This document shows positions 1-5,541 of a DNA stretch of 7,832 nt, piece after piece; position 1 is the first letter of the stretch, and the number at the start of each line of letters is the position of its first letter. The notes beneath the pieces are model-generated. The model did no database searches. It saw only the letters and a program-made list of their open reading frames with translations, and was not told the origin of the DNA. Position numbers and translations under genes: made by a program. Source of the stretch: Rhodococcus sp. (in: high G+C Gram-positive bacteria) (GTDB lineage Bacteria > Actinomycetota > Actinomycetes > Mycobacteriales > Mycobacteriaceae). The stretch spans positions 1 through 7,832 of the forward strand of contig JAAYXN010000239.1 of the NCBI GenBank assembly GCA_012515885.1, given 5' to 3'.

Positions 1-975
1 CTTACCGCCGACCGTGGATCGTTGACCAGCCAACGCGTCACGCTCGCGCAGAGCAGCGACGGCCCGCACGGCACATCACCGGTCGCGCAAATCGCTGACG
101 CGGTACTGCCCGCCGTCGTCTCCATCCAGGTGGCTTCCGGCCAGCAAGGAAGCACCGGCTCGGGCGTCGTGATCGACGGCAAGGGATACATCGTGACCAA
201 CAATCACGTGATTTCCTCCGCCGCCACCGCCCCAGACAACTCGACCATCTCGGTCATCTTCTCGGACGGCACAAAAACACAGGCCCACATCGTCGGACGC
301 GACATCAAAATGGACCTCGCTGTCCTCAAAGTTGAAGCCGACAACCTCACGGTTGCTGAATTAGGAAAGTCCGAAGACGTACGCGTCGGCGACGACGTCG
401 TCGCCGTGGGTTCGCCGCTGGGGCTCAGCAAAACCGTCACCGCAGGTATCGTCAGCGCGCTCAACCGCCCCGTGCGGCTCGCGGGCCAGGGCACCGACAC
501 CAACGCCGTCATCGACGCCGTCCAGACTGATGCGTCGATCAACCACGGCAACTCAGGTGGCGCACTCGTTGACGGCGCCGGACGGGTCATTGGCATCAAC
601 ACAGCCATGCTCAGCGAAACGGGCGGATCCGTGGGTCTGGGATTCGCGATCCCCATCGACGACGTGTCCCGGATTAGCCAGGCACTGATCCGCGATGGCG
701 AAATGCATCACCCAGATATCGGCGTCAACGCCCGCACCGTCGTCAACGACGTCACCTCCGGTGCTGAGGTCGCCAACGTTCGTGAAGGCAGCCCAGCGGC
801 TAATGCAGGCATCGTTGAGCGGGATGTGATCGTGCGGGTCGGGGATCGACAGGTCACCAGTGCCGACGAGTTGACGGTCGCCGTCAACCTGCAGCAGATT
901 GGTGAGCCCACCACGGTCGAACTGGTTCGCGAAGGCCGTAGTGTCGAGGTCCAAGTGACCCCGGTATCGGACTAG
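1..975 (+). CDS. htrA: HtrA/DegP-like trypsin-fold serine protease with C-terminal PDZ domain (5' end outside window)
   Basis: Membrane-anchored extracytoplasmic serine protease of the HtrA family, which degrades or handles misfolded envelope proteins. The frame is open from base 1, so the N-terminal cytoplasmic part and membrane anchor seen in mycobacterial HtrA lie upstream; the TTG at 22 is not a convincing start. The 324 visible residues begin with a linker, then a trypsin-like domain (about residues 25-230) and a PDZ domain (about 240-320). The catalytic triad is intact: His codon at 205-207 (context TNNHV), Asp at 313-315 (KMDLAVLKV), Ser at 553-555 (GNSGGALV). The motif before the serine reads DASINHGNSGG, with His where many HtrA proteins have Pro, a variant I recall from mycobacterial homologues. 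The PDZ domain carries the usual GSPAANAGI stretch. tatB follows 71 nt downstream on the same strand but appears to have its own promoter. Family assignment is near certain; which HtrA paralogue rests on synteny. Confidence 0.95.
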   Translation, partial: LTADRGSLTSQRVTLAQSSDGPHGTSPVAQIADAVLPAVVSIQVASGQQGSTGSGVVIDGKGYIVTNNHVISSAATAPDNSTISVIFSDGTKTQAHIVGRDIKMDLAVLKVEADNLTVAELGKSEDVRVGDDVVAVGSPLGLSKTVTAGIVSALNRPVRLAGQGTDTNAVIDAVQTDASINHGNSGGALVDGAGRVIGINTAMLSETGGSVGLGFAIPIDDVSRISQALIRDGEMHHPDIGVNARTVVNDVTSGAEVANVREGSPAANAGIVERDVIVRVGDRQVTSADELTVAVNLQQIGEPTTVELVREGRSVEVQVTPVSD

Positions 976-1046
976 GTGTGTCACAGAACCCGCAGCGATA
1001 TCTGGCTGATCGAACACGAAGGTACGACGCACAGTAGTCTGGCCCT
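976..1046 (+). other. htrA-tatB intergenic spacer
   Basis: This 71-nt gap holds no strong terminator. It opens with GTGTGTCACAGA (976-987), a 12-mer that recurs on the opposite strand upstream of the lytic transglycosylase gene at 4947-4958, and ends with a -10-like TAGTCT (1035-1040) just before the tatB start. Only a weak CAGC/GCTG 4-bp stem is visible around 997-1012. Confidence 0.5.
1035..1046 (+). promoter_or_regulatory. -10-like element of a probable leaderless tatB transcript
   Basis: TAGTCT at 1035-1040 fits the actinobacterial TANNNT -10 consensus and is followed by exactly 6 nt before the GTG at 1047, which would place transcription initiation at or next to the start codon. No purine-rich Shine-Dalgarno sequence is present (the six bases before GTG are GGCCCT). 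No clear -35 is seen. The leaderless reading is an inference from spacing. Confidence 0.55.
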
Positions 1047-1511
1047 GTGTTCGGCAACGTCGGTTGGGGCGAGTTCGTAGTCATCCTCATCGCAGCTCTG
1101 GTCATTTTGGGGCCAGAGCGGCTTCCCGGTGCCATCAGTTGGGTATCGAAATCCCTGCGGCAGGTGCGTAACTATGCCAGCGGAGCAACCCAGCAGCTCA
1201 AGGATGAGCTGGGTCCAGAATTTGATGACCTGCGCAAACCGCTGTCGGAGCTCAATCAACTGCGCGGCATGAGCCCGCGTGCCGCAATCACCAAGCACCT
1301 GCTTGACGGTGATGGCTCCCTTTTCTCCAGCATCGATAATGCCCGGAACGACCTCAACAATGGGCTCTCGCTCAATAACGTCACCTCCGGCACCAGCGCA
1401 GCAGGCGCTGCAACCGGAGGCGCCGTAGCGTCCAGCTCGCCCGGTGCGGGAGCAGCTGGAGGCGCAGCTGCAGCGGATAAGCGTCCGCCGATCGACACCG
1501 ACGCGACGTAG
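1047..1511 (+). CDS. tatB: Sec-independent protein translocase subunit TatB
   Basis: TatB partners TatC in the twin-arginine translocase receptor that recognises folded, signal-peptide-bearing cargo at the cytoplasmic membrane. The 154-residue protein has the TatA/B architecture: a very short N-terminus, one membrane helix (about residues 8-22) containing the conserved polar Glu9, the LGPERLPG hinge (21-28), then an amphipathic helix (about 28-45). The longer charged helical region up to about residue 105 and the position directly after htrA (as in M. tuberculosis Rv1223-Rv1224) favour TatB over TatA. The tail (about 115-145) is low-complexity Ala/Gly/Ser, probably disordered. The GTG start at 1047 is chosen because the membrane helix begins immediately after it and a -10-like element lies 6 nt upstream. 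It converges with mrp, separated by a hairpin. Confidence 0.93.
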   Translation: MFGNVGWGEFVVILIAALVILGPERLPGAISWVSKSLRQVRNYASGATQQLKDELGPEFDDLRKPLSELNQLRGMSPRAAITKHLLDGDGSLFSSIDNARNDLNNGLSLNNVTSGTSAAGAATGGAVASSSPGAGAAGGAAAADKRPPIDTDAT

Positions 1512-1548
1512 AGCTTCTCCCGCTCAGGATTCGAGGGTTACTCCCACT

Positions 1549-1573
1549 CAGCTGACGAGATCCTCGCCAGCTG
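1549..1573. terminator. Hairpin between convergent tatB and mrp, candidate bidirectional terminator
   Basis: CAGCTG (1549-1554) pairs with CAGCTG (1568-1573) and CGAG (1556-1559) with CTCG (1563-1566), giving 10 pairs around a single A-C mismatch and a 3-nt loop ATC. The stem is nearly symmetrical, so it forms in transcripts from either strand. There is no U-tract on either side, as is common in high-GC actinobacteria. It lies 38 nt after the tatB stop and 22 nt after the mrp stop. Confidence 0.6.
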
Positions 1574-1594
1574 CGGTGTCAGTAGGTAGTTGGC

Positions 1595-2731
1595 TTACAG
1601 GTGCCGCGTCGTATCGATACCGAGCGACATACCTGCCAGTCCCCGTTTACGGACCGCCAGCTTCTCAGCGACCCCGCGCAGCGCCGTGGCCGCAGGAGTA
1701 TCCGGCTGACCGAGCACGATCGGGGTACCGGCGTCGCCGCCCTCCCGGACCGCCTGCTCCAGCGGAATCTGGCCGAGCAGCGGCACCTCGGCGCCCACTG
1801 CACGGGTGAGACGCTCCGCGACCGCCTGGCCACCGCCAGAACCAAACACGTCCATCCGGGTGCCGTCCGGCATCTCCATCCACGACATGTTTTCCACGAC
1901 ACCGACGATGCGCTGACGCGTCTGGAGTGCGATCGCTCCGGCACGTTCGGCAACCTCAGCGGCAGCCTGCTGTGGAGTGGTCACCACCAAAATTTCGGCA
2001 TTGGGAATCAGCTGGGCCACCGAAATAGCTACGTCGCCGGTGCCGGGCGGAAGATCGAGCAGCAGCACATCCAGATCGCCCCAAAACACATCGGCCAGGA
2101 ACTGCTGCAGCGCGCGGTGCAGCATCGGGCCACGCCACACGACAGGGGTATTGCCCTGCGTGAACTGGGCGATCGAAATCATTTTCACGTCATGCGCGAT
2201 GGGCGGGACAATCATCCGCTCCACCTGGGTGGGCTTCGCATCGGTACCCAACATGCGGGGCACCGAGTGCCCGTAAATGTCGGCATCCAGAACACCCACT
2301 GACAGCCCACGATCAGCGAGCGCGGCGGCAAGGTTGACCGTGACCGACGACTTACCGACACCGCCCTTGCCGGACGCCACCGCGTACACCCGGGTCAGAG
2401 AACCTGGCTGAGCGAAGGGAATGACCGGTTCTGCAGAATCGCCGCGCAGCGACTTACGCAGCTCCGTGCGCTGCTCGTCATTCATCACATCGAGTTCGAC
2501 GCGAATCGCGCCGACACCGGCAACGTCAGCAACAGCTTTCGTGACCCGCTCAGTGATTTCGGTCCGCATCGGACAACCGGCGGTGGTGAGGTAGATCCCG
2601 ATGTCGACGCTGCCGTCGTCAGCGATATCGACGTTACGAACCATCCCGAGTTCGGTGATGGGTTTGCGGATCTCCGGGTCCTCTACGCGTGCGAGTGCGC
2701 CGCGGATATCAGACTCGTTCACTACTGCCAT
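1595..2731 (-). CDS. mrp: Mrp/ApbC-family P-loop ATPase (Fe-S carrier family), lacking the C-terminal CxxC
   Basis: Member of the Mrp/NBP35 group of MinD-like ATPases, usually linked to Fe-S cluster assembly or delivery in the cytoplasm. Domain order in the 378 residues: an N-terminal MIP18/DUF59 domain (about 5-85, with Cys53 in AGCPM), then the ATPase domain. The latter has the deviant Walker A GKGGVGKS (121-128), switch I region VLDADIYG (148-154) and Walker B-type DLPPGTGD (226-233). At ENMSWMEMPDG (280-290), where E. coli Mrp has a CxxC motif, this protein has no cysteine; Cys53 is the only one in the whole chain. The ATG at 2731 is preferred over an upstream in-frame codon at 2785 because it begins the DUF59 domain and has a -10-like hexamer 7 nt ahead. 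The C-terminal GLAGMSLG is, as I recall, shared with mycobacterial Mrp. It is last in the minus-strand block and probably transcribed on its own. Confidence 0.94.
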   Translation of the reverse strand: MAVVNESDIRGALARVEDPEIRKPITELGMVRNVDIADDGSVDIGIYLTTAGCPMRTEITERVTKAVADVAGVGAIRVELDVMNDEQRTELRKSLRGDSAEPVIPFAQPGSLTRVYAVASGKGGVGKSSVTVNLAAALADRGLSVGVLDADIYGHSVPRMLGTDAKPTQVERMIVPPIAHDVKMISIAQFTQGNTPVVWRGPMLHRALQQFLADVFWGDLDVLLLDLPPGTGDVAISVAQLIPNAEILVVTTPQQAAAEVAERAGAIALQTRQRIVGVVENMSWMEMPDGTRMDVFGSGGGQAVAERLTRAVGAEVPLLGQIPLEQAVREGGDAGTPIVLGQPDTPAATALRGVAEKLAVRKRGLAGMSLGIDTTRHL

Positions 2732-2744
2732 GACTTCTATCGTA
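2732..2744 (-). promoter_or_regulatory. -10-like element of a probable leaderless mrp transcript
   Basis: On the minus strand TACGAT (2744-2739) matches TANNNT and is followed by 7 nt (AGAAGTC) before the ATG at 2731, so initiation would fall at the start codon. There is no good Shine-Dalgarno sequence. The -35 region falls inside the hairpin at 2753-2786 and has no clear TTGACA match (nearest GTGACC with a long 20-nt spacer). Confidence 0.5.
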
Positions 2745-2752
2745 GGGACGTA

Positions 2753-2786
2753 CTTGCTGGGCCTGGTCACTGGCCCAATAAGCAAG
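2753..2786 (-). terminator. Hairpin between lytic transglycosylase and mrp
   Basis: CTTGCT (2753-2758) pairs with AGCAAG (2781-2786) and GGGCC (2759-2763) with GGCCC (2772-2776): 11 pairs with a 4-nt bulge AATA on one side and an 8-nt loop. It starts 24 nt beyond the transglycosylase stop codon, so it could end that transcript before mrp. No U-tract follows on the minus strand. Because it covers the -35 position of the mrp promoter it could instead be a protein-binding inverted repeat. Confidence 0.5.
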
Positions 2787-2809
2787 CGTTGCGCTGCCGG
2801 TAGGGCGCT

Positions 2810-3685
2810 TTAGTGGATTCGCGGTAGTTCAGCCGACGACGGCACGATGCCGGTCGAATAGCCAGCGGACCACGCCAGCACATTCGCGACGTACGCGGCG
2901 GAGTTGTTGTAGCGGTAGACCGCCTTCGACACCTCGATGGGGTTGCGCATATCCAGGCCGCCATCACACAGGTACTTGCCGGTGGTCAGTGCTGAGTCGT
3001 AGACGTTTTGTGGATCGGCGAAACCGTCACCGTTGGCGTCTGCTGCATACCGATTCCAGGTCTCAGGCAGGAACTGGGTGGGGCCGACCGCACGGTCAAA
3101 GATGGGATCGCCGTCAAGGGCGCCGCCGTCCGTATCGCGAATCGTGGCATTCCCGGCGAGTGTGCCGTCCAACCGCGGTCCAAGAACGGGCTGGAGCATC
3201 GTGCCGTGCTCGTCGACCTTGCCGTCGTACGCGTGGGTGGATTCGACGCGGCCCACACCGGCGATCAGCGTCCAGTACATGTTGCAGCTCGGATTTTCGA
3301 CGCTCAGGATGCGCTCGGCATTTTGGTAGGCGTCGACGAGGATCCCCGGAATGCCCAGGGCGCCTTCGGCGAGACTGCCCGGAAGCGGCGGGGTTTCCTG
3401 TACCGGCGCTAGAGCCGGTTCTTGCGGTGCCTGCGCGAGGAACTCGATGTCGCTGCTCAAGCGAGCCAGGTTGCTTAGATCCCCAGAGAAATCGGAGAGC
3501 ACGCGATCTGCGGCTGCCTGCACGGCAGCGCCGTCAGCGTCAGCAGTGGTGTTGAAGAACGACAGATCAGAGTTGGCAACAGCGTTCGCGGTAGCGGTGA
3601 CGAGGCCAGCGGGAGCGAGACCAGCAAGTGCGATGACCGAGTTCCGGCGCAGTCGTGATTCTGTTTTCTTGCTGTGCCGACCCAC
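2810..3685 (-). CDS. Secreted MltB-like lytic transglycosylase (paralogue 1)
   Basis: Predicted murein lytic transglycosylase of the SLT_2/MltB (GH103-like) type, cleaving the glycan strands of peptidoglycan outside the cell. It has 291 residues. The N-terminus has basic residues (RLRR, 11-14), a hydrophobic stretch to about 30 and an ATANA-type Sec cleavage region near residue 35; the RR pair is not a good Tat motif. The catalytic domain runs from about 110 to 280: probable catalytic Glu148 in RVES, AVGPTQF (199-205), EF-hand-like DANGDG (216-221), RYNNS (258-262). Cys134 and Cys240 match the two cysteines of the neighbouring paralogue and could form a disulfide. The GTG at 3685 is chosen because AGGAGGA sits 5 nt upstream; an in-frame ATG at 3751 lies upstream of that ribosome site and would bury the signal peptide. 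It lies 178 nt downstream of its paralogue on the same strand. M. tuberculosis Rv1230c is the likely counterpart. Confidence 0.9.
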   Translation of the reverse strand: MGRHSKKTESRLRRNSVIALAGLAPAGLVTATANAVANSDLSFFNTTADADGAAVQAAADRVLSDFSGDLSNLARLSSDIEFLAQAPQEPALAPVQETPPLPGSLAEGALGIPGILVDAYQNAERILSVENPSCNMYWTLIAGVGRVESTHAYDGKVDEHGTMLQPVLGPRLDGTLAGNATIRDTDGGALDGDPIFDRAVGPTQFLPETWNRYAADANGDGFADPQNVYDSALTTGKYLCDGGLDMRNPIEVSKAVYRYNNSAAYVANVLAWSAGYSTGIVPSSAELPRIH

Positions 3686-3863
3686 TCGAATCCTCCTACG
3701 CGCCCCGCAAACGAACCTGGAACTAACCTGGTTGCTCCGGTGACGGTACACGATTCGAGATGTTTCCGTTATATCTCCGTGATCTGTTGGAGGGGTTTCC
3801 GCTGGGAATTTAGGACAGATCTGAAAGTAGCTACACGGTGCCTATATTGCCGTTGATGGACGA
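3686..3863 (-). promoter_or_regulatory. 178-nt spacer between the two transglycosylases with a candidate promoter
   Basis: Reading on the minus strand, TATAAC (3773-3768) resembles a TATAAT -10, giving a 5' leader of roughly 75 nt before the GTG at 3685. A 7-bp direct repeat CGGAAAC occurs on each side of it, at 3801-3795 and 3768-3762, 33 nt apart. The stretch is visibly more AT-rich than the genes. No clear -35 and no convincing terminator for the upstream gene are seen, so read-through is possible. Confidence 0.4.
3691..3697 (-). promoter_or_regulatory. Strong Shine-Dalgarno sequence fixing the GTG start of the first transglycosylase
   Basis: Minus-strand AGGAGGA is followed by a 5-nt spacer (TTCGA) and the GTG at 3685. 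This decides the start against in-frame upstream alternatives. Confidence 0.85.
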
Positions 3864-4889
3864 CTATTCGCGGCTGTCAGGTGGGCACAACAGGCAGGGA
3901 AGCGGAGGGAGTTGCGGTAGCCCGGGGAACGCTGGAACGGGCCCCGGTGGCGCCTCCGGAGAAATTTCCGGCTCCGGCGTGTCGGTGCCCTGTTGCGGGG
4001 TCGGTGAAGACGGTGTCCCAGCCATGAGTTGAGCGGTCGACGCGTCCGACGGTGCGCTGCTACCAGGGGAATGGAGGGCATCGGGAGTAGTTCCGCGCCC
4101 ATACGCCTGCGCCCACCCGATCACCGTCGTCGCATACACCGACGAATTGTTGTAACGCAGAACCGCGCGCCGCAGTTGATCGCCGTCACGCAGATCGGCA
4201 CCACCCGCACACAAATAGCGACCGGCAGCGAGCGCCGCATCAAAAATATTGTGAGGATCGGCAACTCCGTCGCCATTGCCGTCAGAGGCGTAGCTGGCCC
4301 AGGTCGAAGGAATGAACTGCATGGGGCCGACAGCACGGTCATGCTGCGCATCGCCGTCGATGCGACCGCCGTCAGTGTCACGAATGATTTCGTTGCCAGC
4401 GAGATGGCCGTCAAGGACGGGCCCGAGTATCGGTCCAAGCGTGGTGCCTACCGCGTCTGTGCGTCCACCGCGCGCATGCCCAGATTCGATGCGTCCGATC
4501 CCGGCCAGCAGATTCCACGACACGCCGCACGTCGGTGCCTCCAGCATCATCTCCAACTCAGCGGCGCGATACGCGTTGAGAATGATCTCGGGGATACCGA
4601 GGGCGCTGAGCAGAATGGGCGCGGCGATGAGCCCGGTCAGCGCCGGAAATTCAGGCGCAAGCATCTCGGGGCTCGGCGGAGGCGGCGCCGTGCGTTGAGA
4701 GCGTGGAACCCGCGGAACCGGCTTCAAGAAACCAGTGGGAGGCAGGGCCGTGAGCTCAATGCTCGTCGTTCCCGGTGGTTCCGCACCGACTGCACGCGGC
4801 AAGCCGGTCTCAATAAAGTCCGTTGATGCCGCTGTTGCAGATGCCCCGGCCAGCAGAATGGCGACCGCGAGAAGTCCACGAATCCGCAC
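3864..4889 (-). CDS. Secreted MltB-like lytic transglycosylase with proline-rich C-terminal tail (paralogue 2)
   Basis: Second predicted peptidoglycan lytic transglycosylase, 341 residues. A short Sec signal peptide (MRIR, hydrophobic 5-15, ASATA near 20) is followed by a proline-rich linker with PPPPSP (69-74). The catalytic domain (about 85-265) aligns by eye with the adjacent paralogue at well over half of positions: Glu135 in RIES, AVGPMQF (186-192), DGNGDG (203-208), RYNNSSVY (245-252), Cys121 and Cys227. Unlike its neighbour it continues for about 75 residues as a Pro/Ser/Thr/Glu-rich tail ending PPLPCLLCPPDSRE, with Cys332 and Cys335 as a CxxC-like pair. The GTG at 4889 is secure: an in-frame TGA lies 9 nt upstream and TGGGGGTGA (4904-4896), near the anti-Shine-Dalgarno complement, is 6 nt away. 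Three GTSAC/GTAAC half-sites lie 60-84 nt upstream. It follows the DUF1003 gene after 127 nt. Confidence 0.9.
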   Translation of the reverse strand: MRIRGLLAVAILLAGASATAASTDFIETGLPRAVGAEPPGTTSIELTALPPTGFLKPVPRVPRSQRTAPPPPSPEMLAPEFPALTGLIAAPILLSALGIPEIILNAYRAAELEMMLEAPTCGVSWNLLAGIGRIESGHARGGRTDAVGTTLGPILGPVLDGHLAGNEIIRDTDGGRIDGDAQHDRAVGPMQFIPSTWASYASDGNGDGVADPHNIFDAALAAGRYLCAGGADLRDGDQLRRAVLRYNNSSVYATTVIGWAQAYGRGTTPDALHSPGSSAPSDASTAQLMAGTPSSPTPQQGTDTPEPEISPEAPPGPVPAFPGLPQLPPLPCLLCPPDSRE

Positions 4890-4895
4890 TCTTTT

Positions 4896-4904
4896 TCACC
4901 CCCA
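4896..4904 (-). promoter_or_regulatory. Shine-Dalgarno sequence of the second transglycosylase
   Basis: Minus-strand TGGGGGTGA matches AGGAGGTGA at 7 of 9 bases and sits 6 nt before the GTG at 4889. Its final TGA is also an in-frame stop, which excludes any longer N-terminus. Confidence 0.75.
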
Positions 4905-4948
4905 GCAACGCTGTGTGTGATGCGTAGAAAGCGCACCGTGCGCAATCT

Positions 4949-4973
4949 GTGACACACGTTACATATTGGTGAC
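4949..4973 (-). promoter_or_regulatory. Three direct GTCAC/GTAAC half-sites upstream of a transglycosylase, MtrA-box-like
   Basis: On the minus strand GTCAC (4973-4969), GTAAC (4962-4958) and GTCAC (4953-4949) follow one another at 11- and 9-nt steps, about one helical turn each. MtrA, the actinobacterial response regulator controlling several cell-wall hydrolases, is known to bind direct repeats with GTCACA or GTAAC cores. That similarity, plus position 60-84 nt before a peptidoglycan hydrolase, is the only basis; the factor is an inference. Confidence 0.35.
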
Positions 4974-5016
4974 GGCTTCGGAGTGGTTATGGCTCAGACA
5001 ACCTTCGCCCGGAGTT

Positions 5017-5541
5017 TTACCTGTCGTGATCGGCAGGTTCGCCTGAACGTTGAGCCTCAATATCGGCCAGGAGCGTCTTAATCTCGTCCAGTTCGCGCCG
5101 TAAGTAATCACGGGTCGCGACCTCACCGACAGCGATACGCAGCGCCGCAAGTTCCCGGGCAAGGAACTCGGTATCAGCTTTCGTCTGCAAAGCCCGCGAG
5201 CGGTCCTCTTCCAGCGAGACGCGGTCCCGGTTTTCCTGCCGATTCTGGGCGAGCAGAATGAGCGGAGCGGCATACGCGGCCTGCGTGGAGAACGCCAGAT
5301 TCAGCAAAATGAACGGGTACGGATCCCACTGCATTCCGACTGCATACAGGTTCAACGCAATCCACACGATGACGAAGATCGTCTGAAACGCAAGGTAGCG
5401 GCCCGTGCCGAGGAACCGGGCAATGGACTCGCTGACTCGGCCCACTGCCTCCACGTCATAGTTGAGACGGAAACCGCGACCAGCACGTGGTGTTTCAAGG
5501 CGTTGCCGAGCAGACAGGCGACGCGAACTTTTCTCAGTCAT
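5017..5541 (-). CDS. DUF1003 family membrane protein
   Basis: A 174-residue inner-membrane protein of unknown function, matching the DUF1003 family. It has a basic cytoplasmic N-terminus (1-47), two membrane helices (about 49-70 and 75-97) joined by a short loop, and the family signature around FILLNLAFSTQAAYAAPLIL (77-96) followed by QNRQENRDR (99-107). The C-terminal half (about 105-165) is charged and helical, probably a coiled coil. The ATG at 5541 overlaps the stop codon of the upstream MgtE-like gene by 8 nt (5534-5541), with AGGAGG (5556-5551) nine bases before it, so translation is probably coupled. An ATG at 5598 in frame would lie deep inside the upstream gene and add no family sequence. 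The likely M. tuberculosis counterpart is Rv1231c. Function is unknown; the tight pairing suggests a joint role with the MgtE-like protein. Confidence 0.92.
   Translation of the reverse strand: MTEKSSRRLSARQRLETPRAGRGFRLNYDVEAVGRVSESIARFLGTGRYLAFQTIFVIVWIALNLYAVGMQWDPYPFILLNLAFSTQAAYAAPLILLAQNRQENRDRVSLEEDRSRALQTKADTEFLARELAALRIAVGEVATRDYLRRELDEIKTLLADIEAQRSGEPADHDR

Larger units (their letters stand above)
4890..5016 (-). other. DUF1003-transglycosylase intergenic spacer
   Basis: This 127-nt gap contains the half-site cluster at 4949-4973 and the ribosome site at 4896-4904. TAACGT (4961-4956) fits TANNNT but overlaps the repeats and has no -35 partner, so the promoter is unresolved. I see no convincing terminator after the DUF1003 stop codon. 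Confidence 0.4.

Noticed and set aside
1390..1480. Ala/Gly-rich low-complexity stretch in the TatB tail as a possible frameshift or foreign insertion
   Set aside because: Disordered Ala/Gly/Pro tails are ordinary in actinobacterial TatB, and the frame continues to a normal stop.
1517..1551. Imperfect repeat CTCCCGCTCAG / CTCCCACTCAG downstream of tatB
   Set aside because: Only two short copies 24 nt apart with no further units; no structure or function follows from it.
1601..2302. + strand open frame of 233 codons opposite mrp
   Set aside because: Antisense to the Mrp ATPase domain, with His/Arg-rich composition and no family features or convincing ribosome site.
2732..2785. Longer Mrp start at 2785
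   Set aside because: The extra 18 residues are outside the DUF59 domain, overlap the hairpin and promoter region, and lack a ribosome site.
3686..3751. Extension of the first transglycosylase to an ATG at 3751
   Set aside because: It would place the strong AGGAGGA ribosome site inside the gene and put a 22-residue Arg-rich stretch before the signal peptide.
4029..4826. Long + strand open frame (265 codons) opposite the second transglycosylase
   Set aside because: It lies wholly antisense to a gene with clear family motifs, is Arg-rich with no recognisable domain, and is the kind of shadow frame expected in GC-rich DNA.
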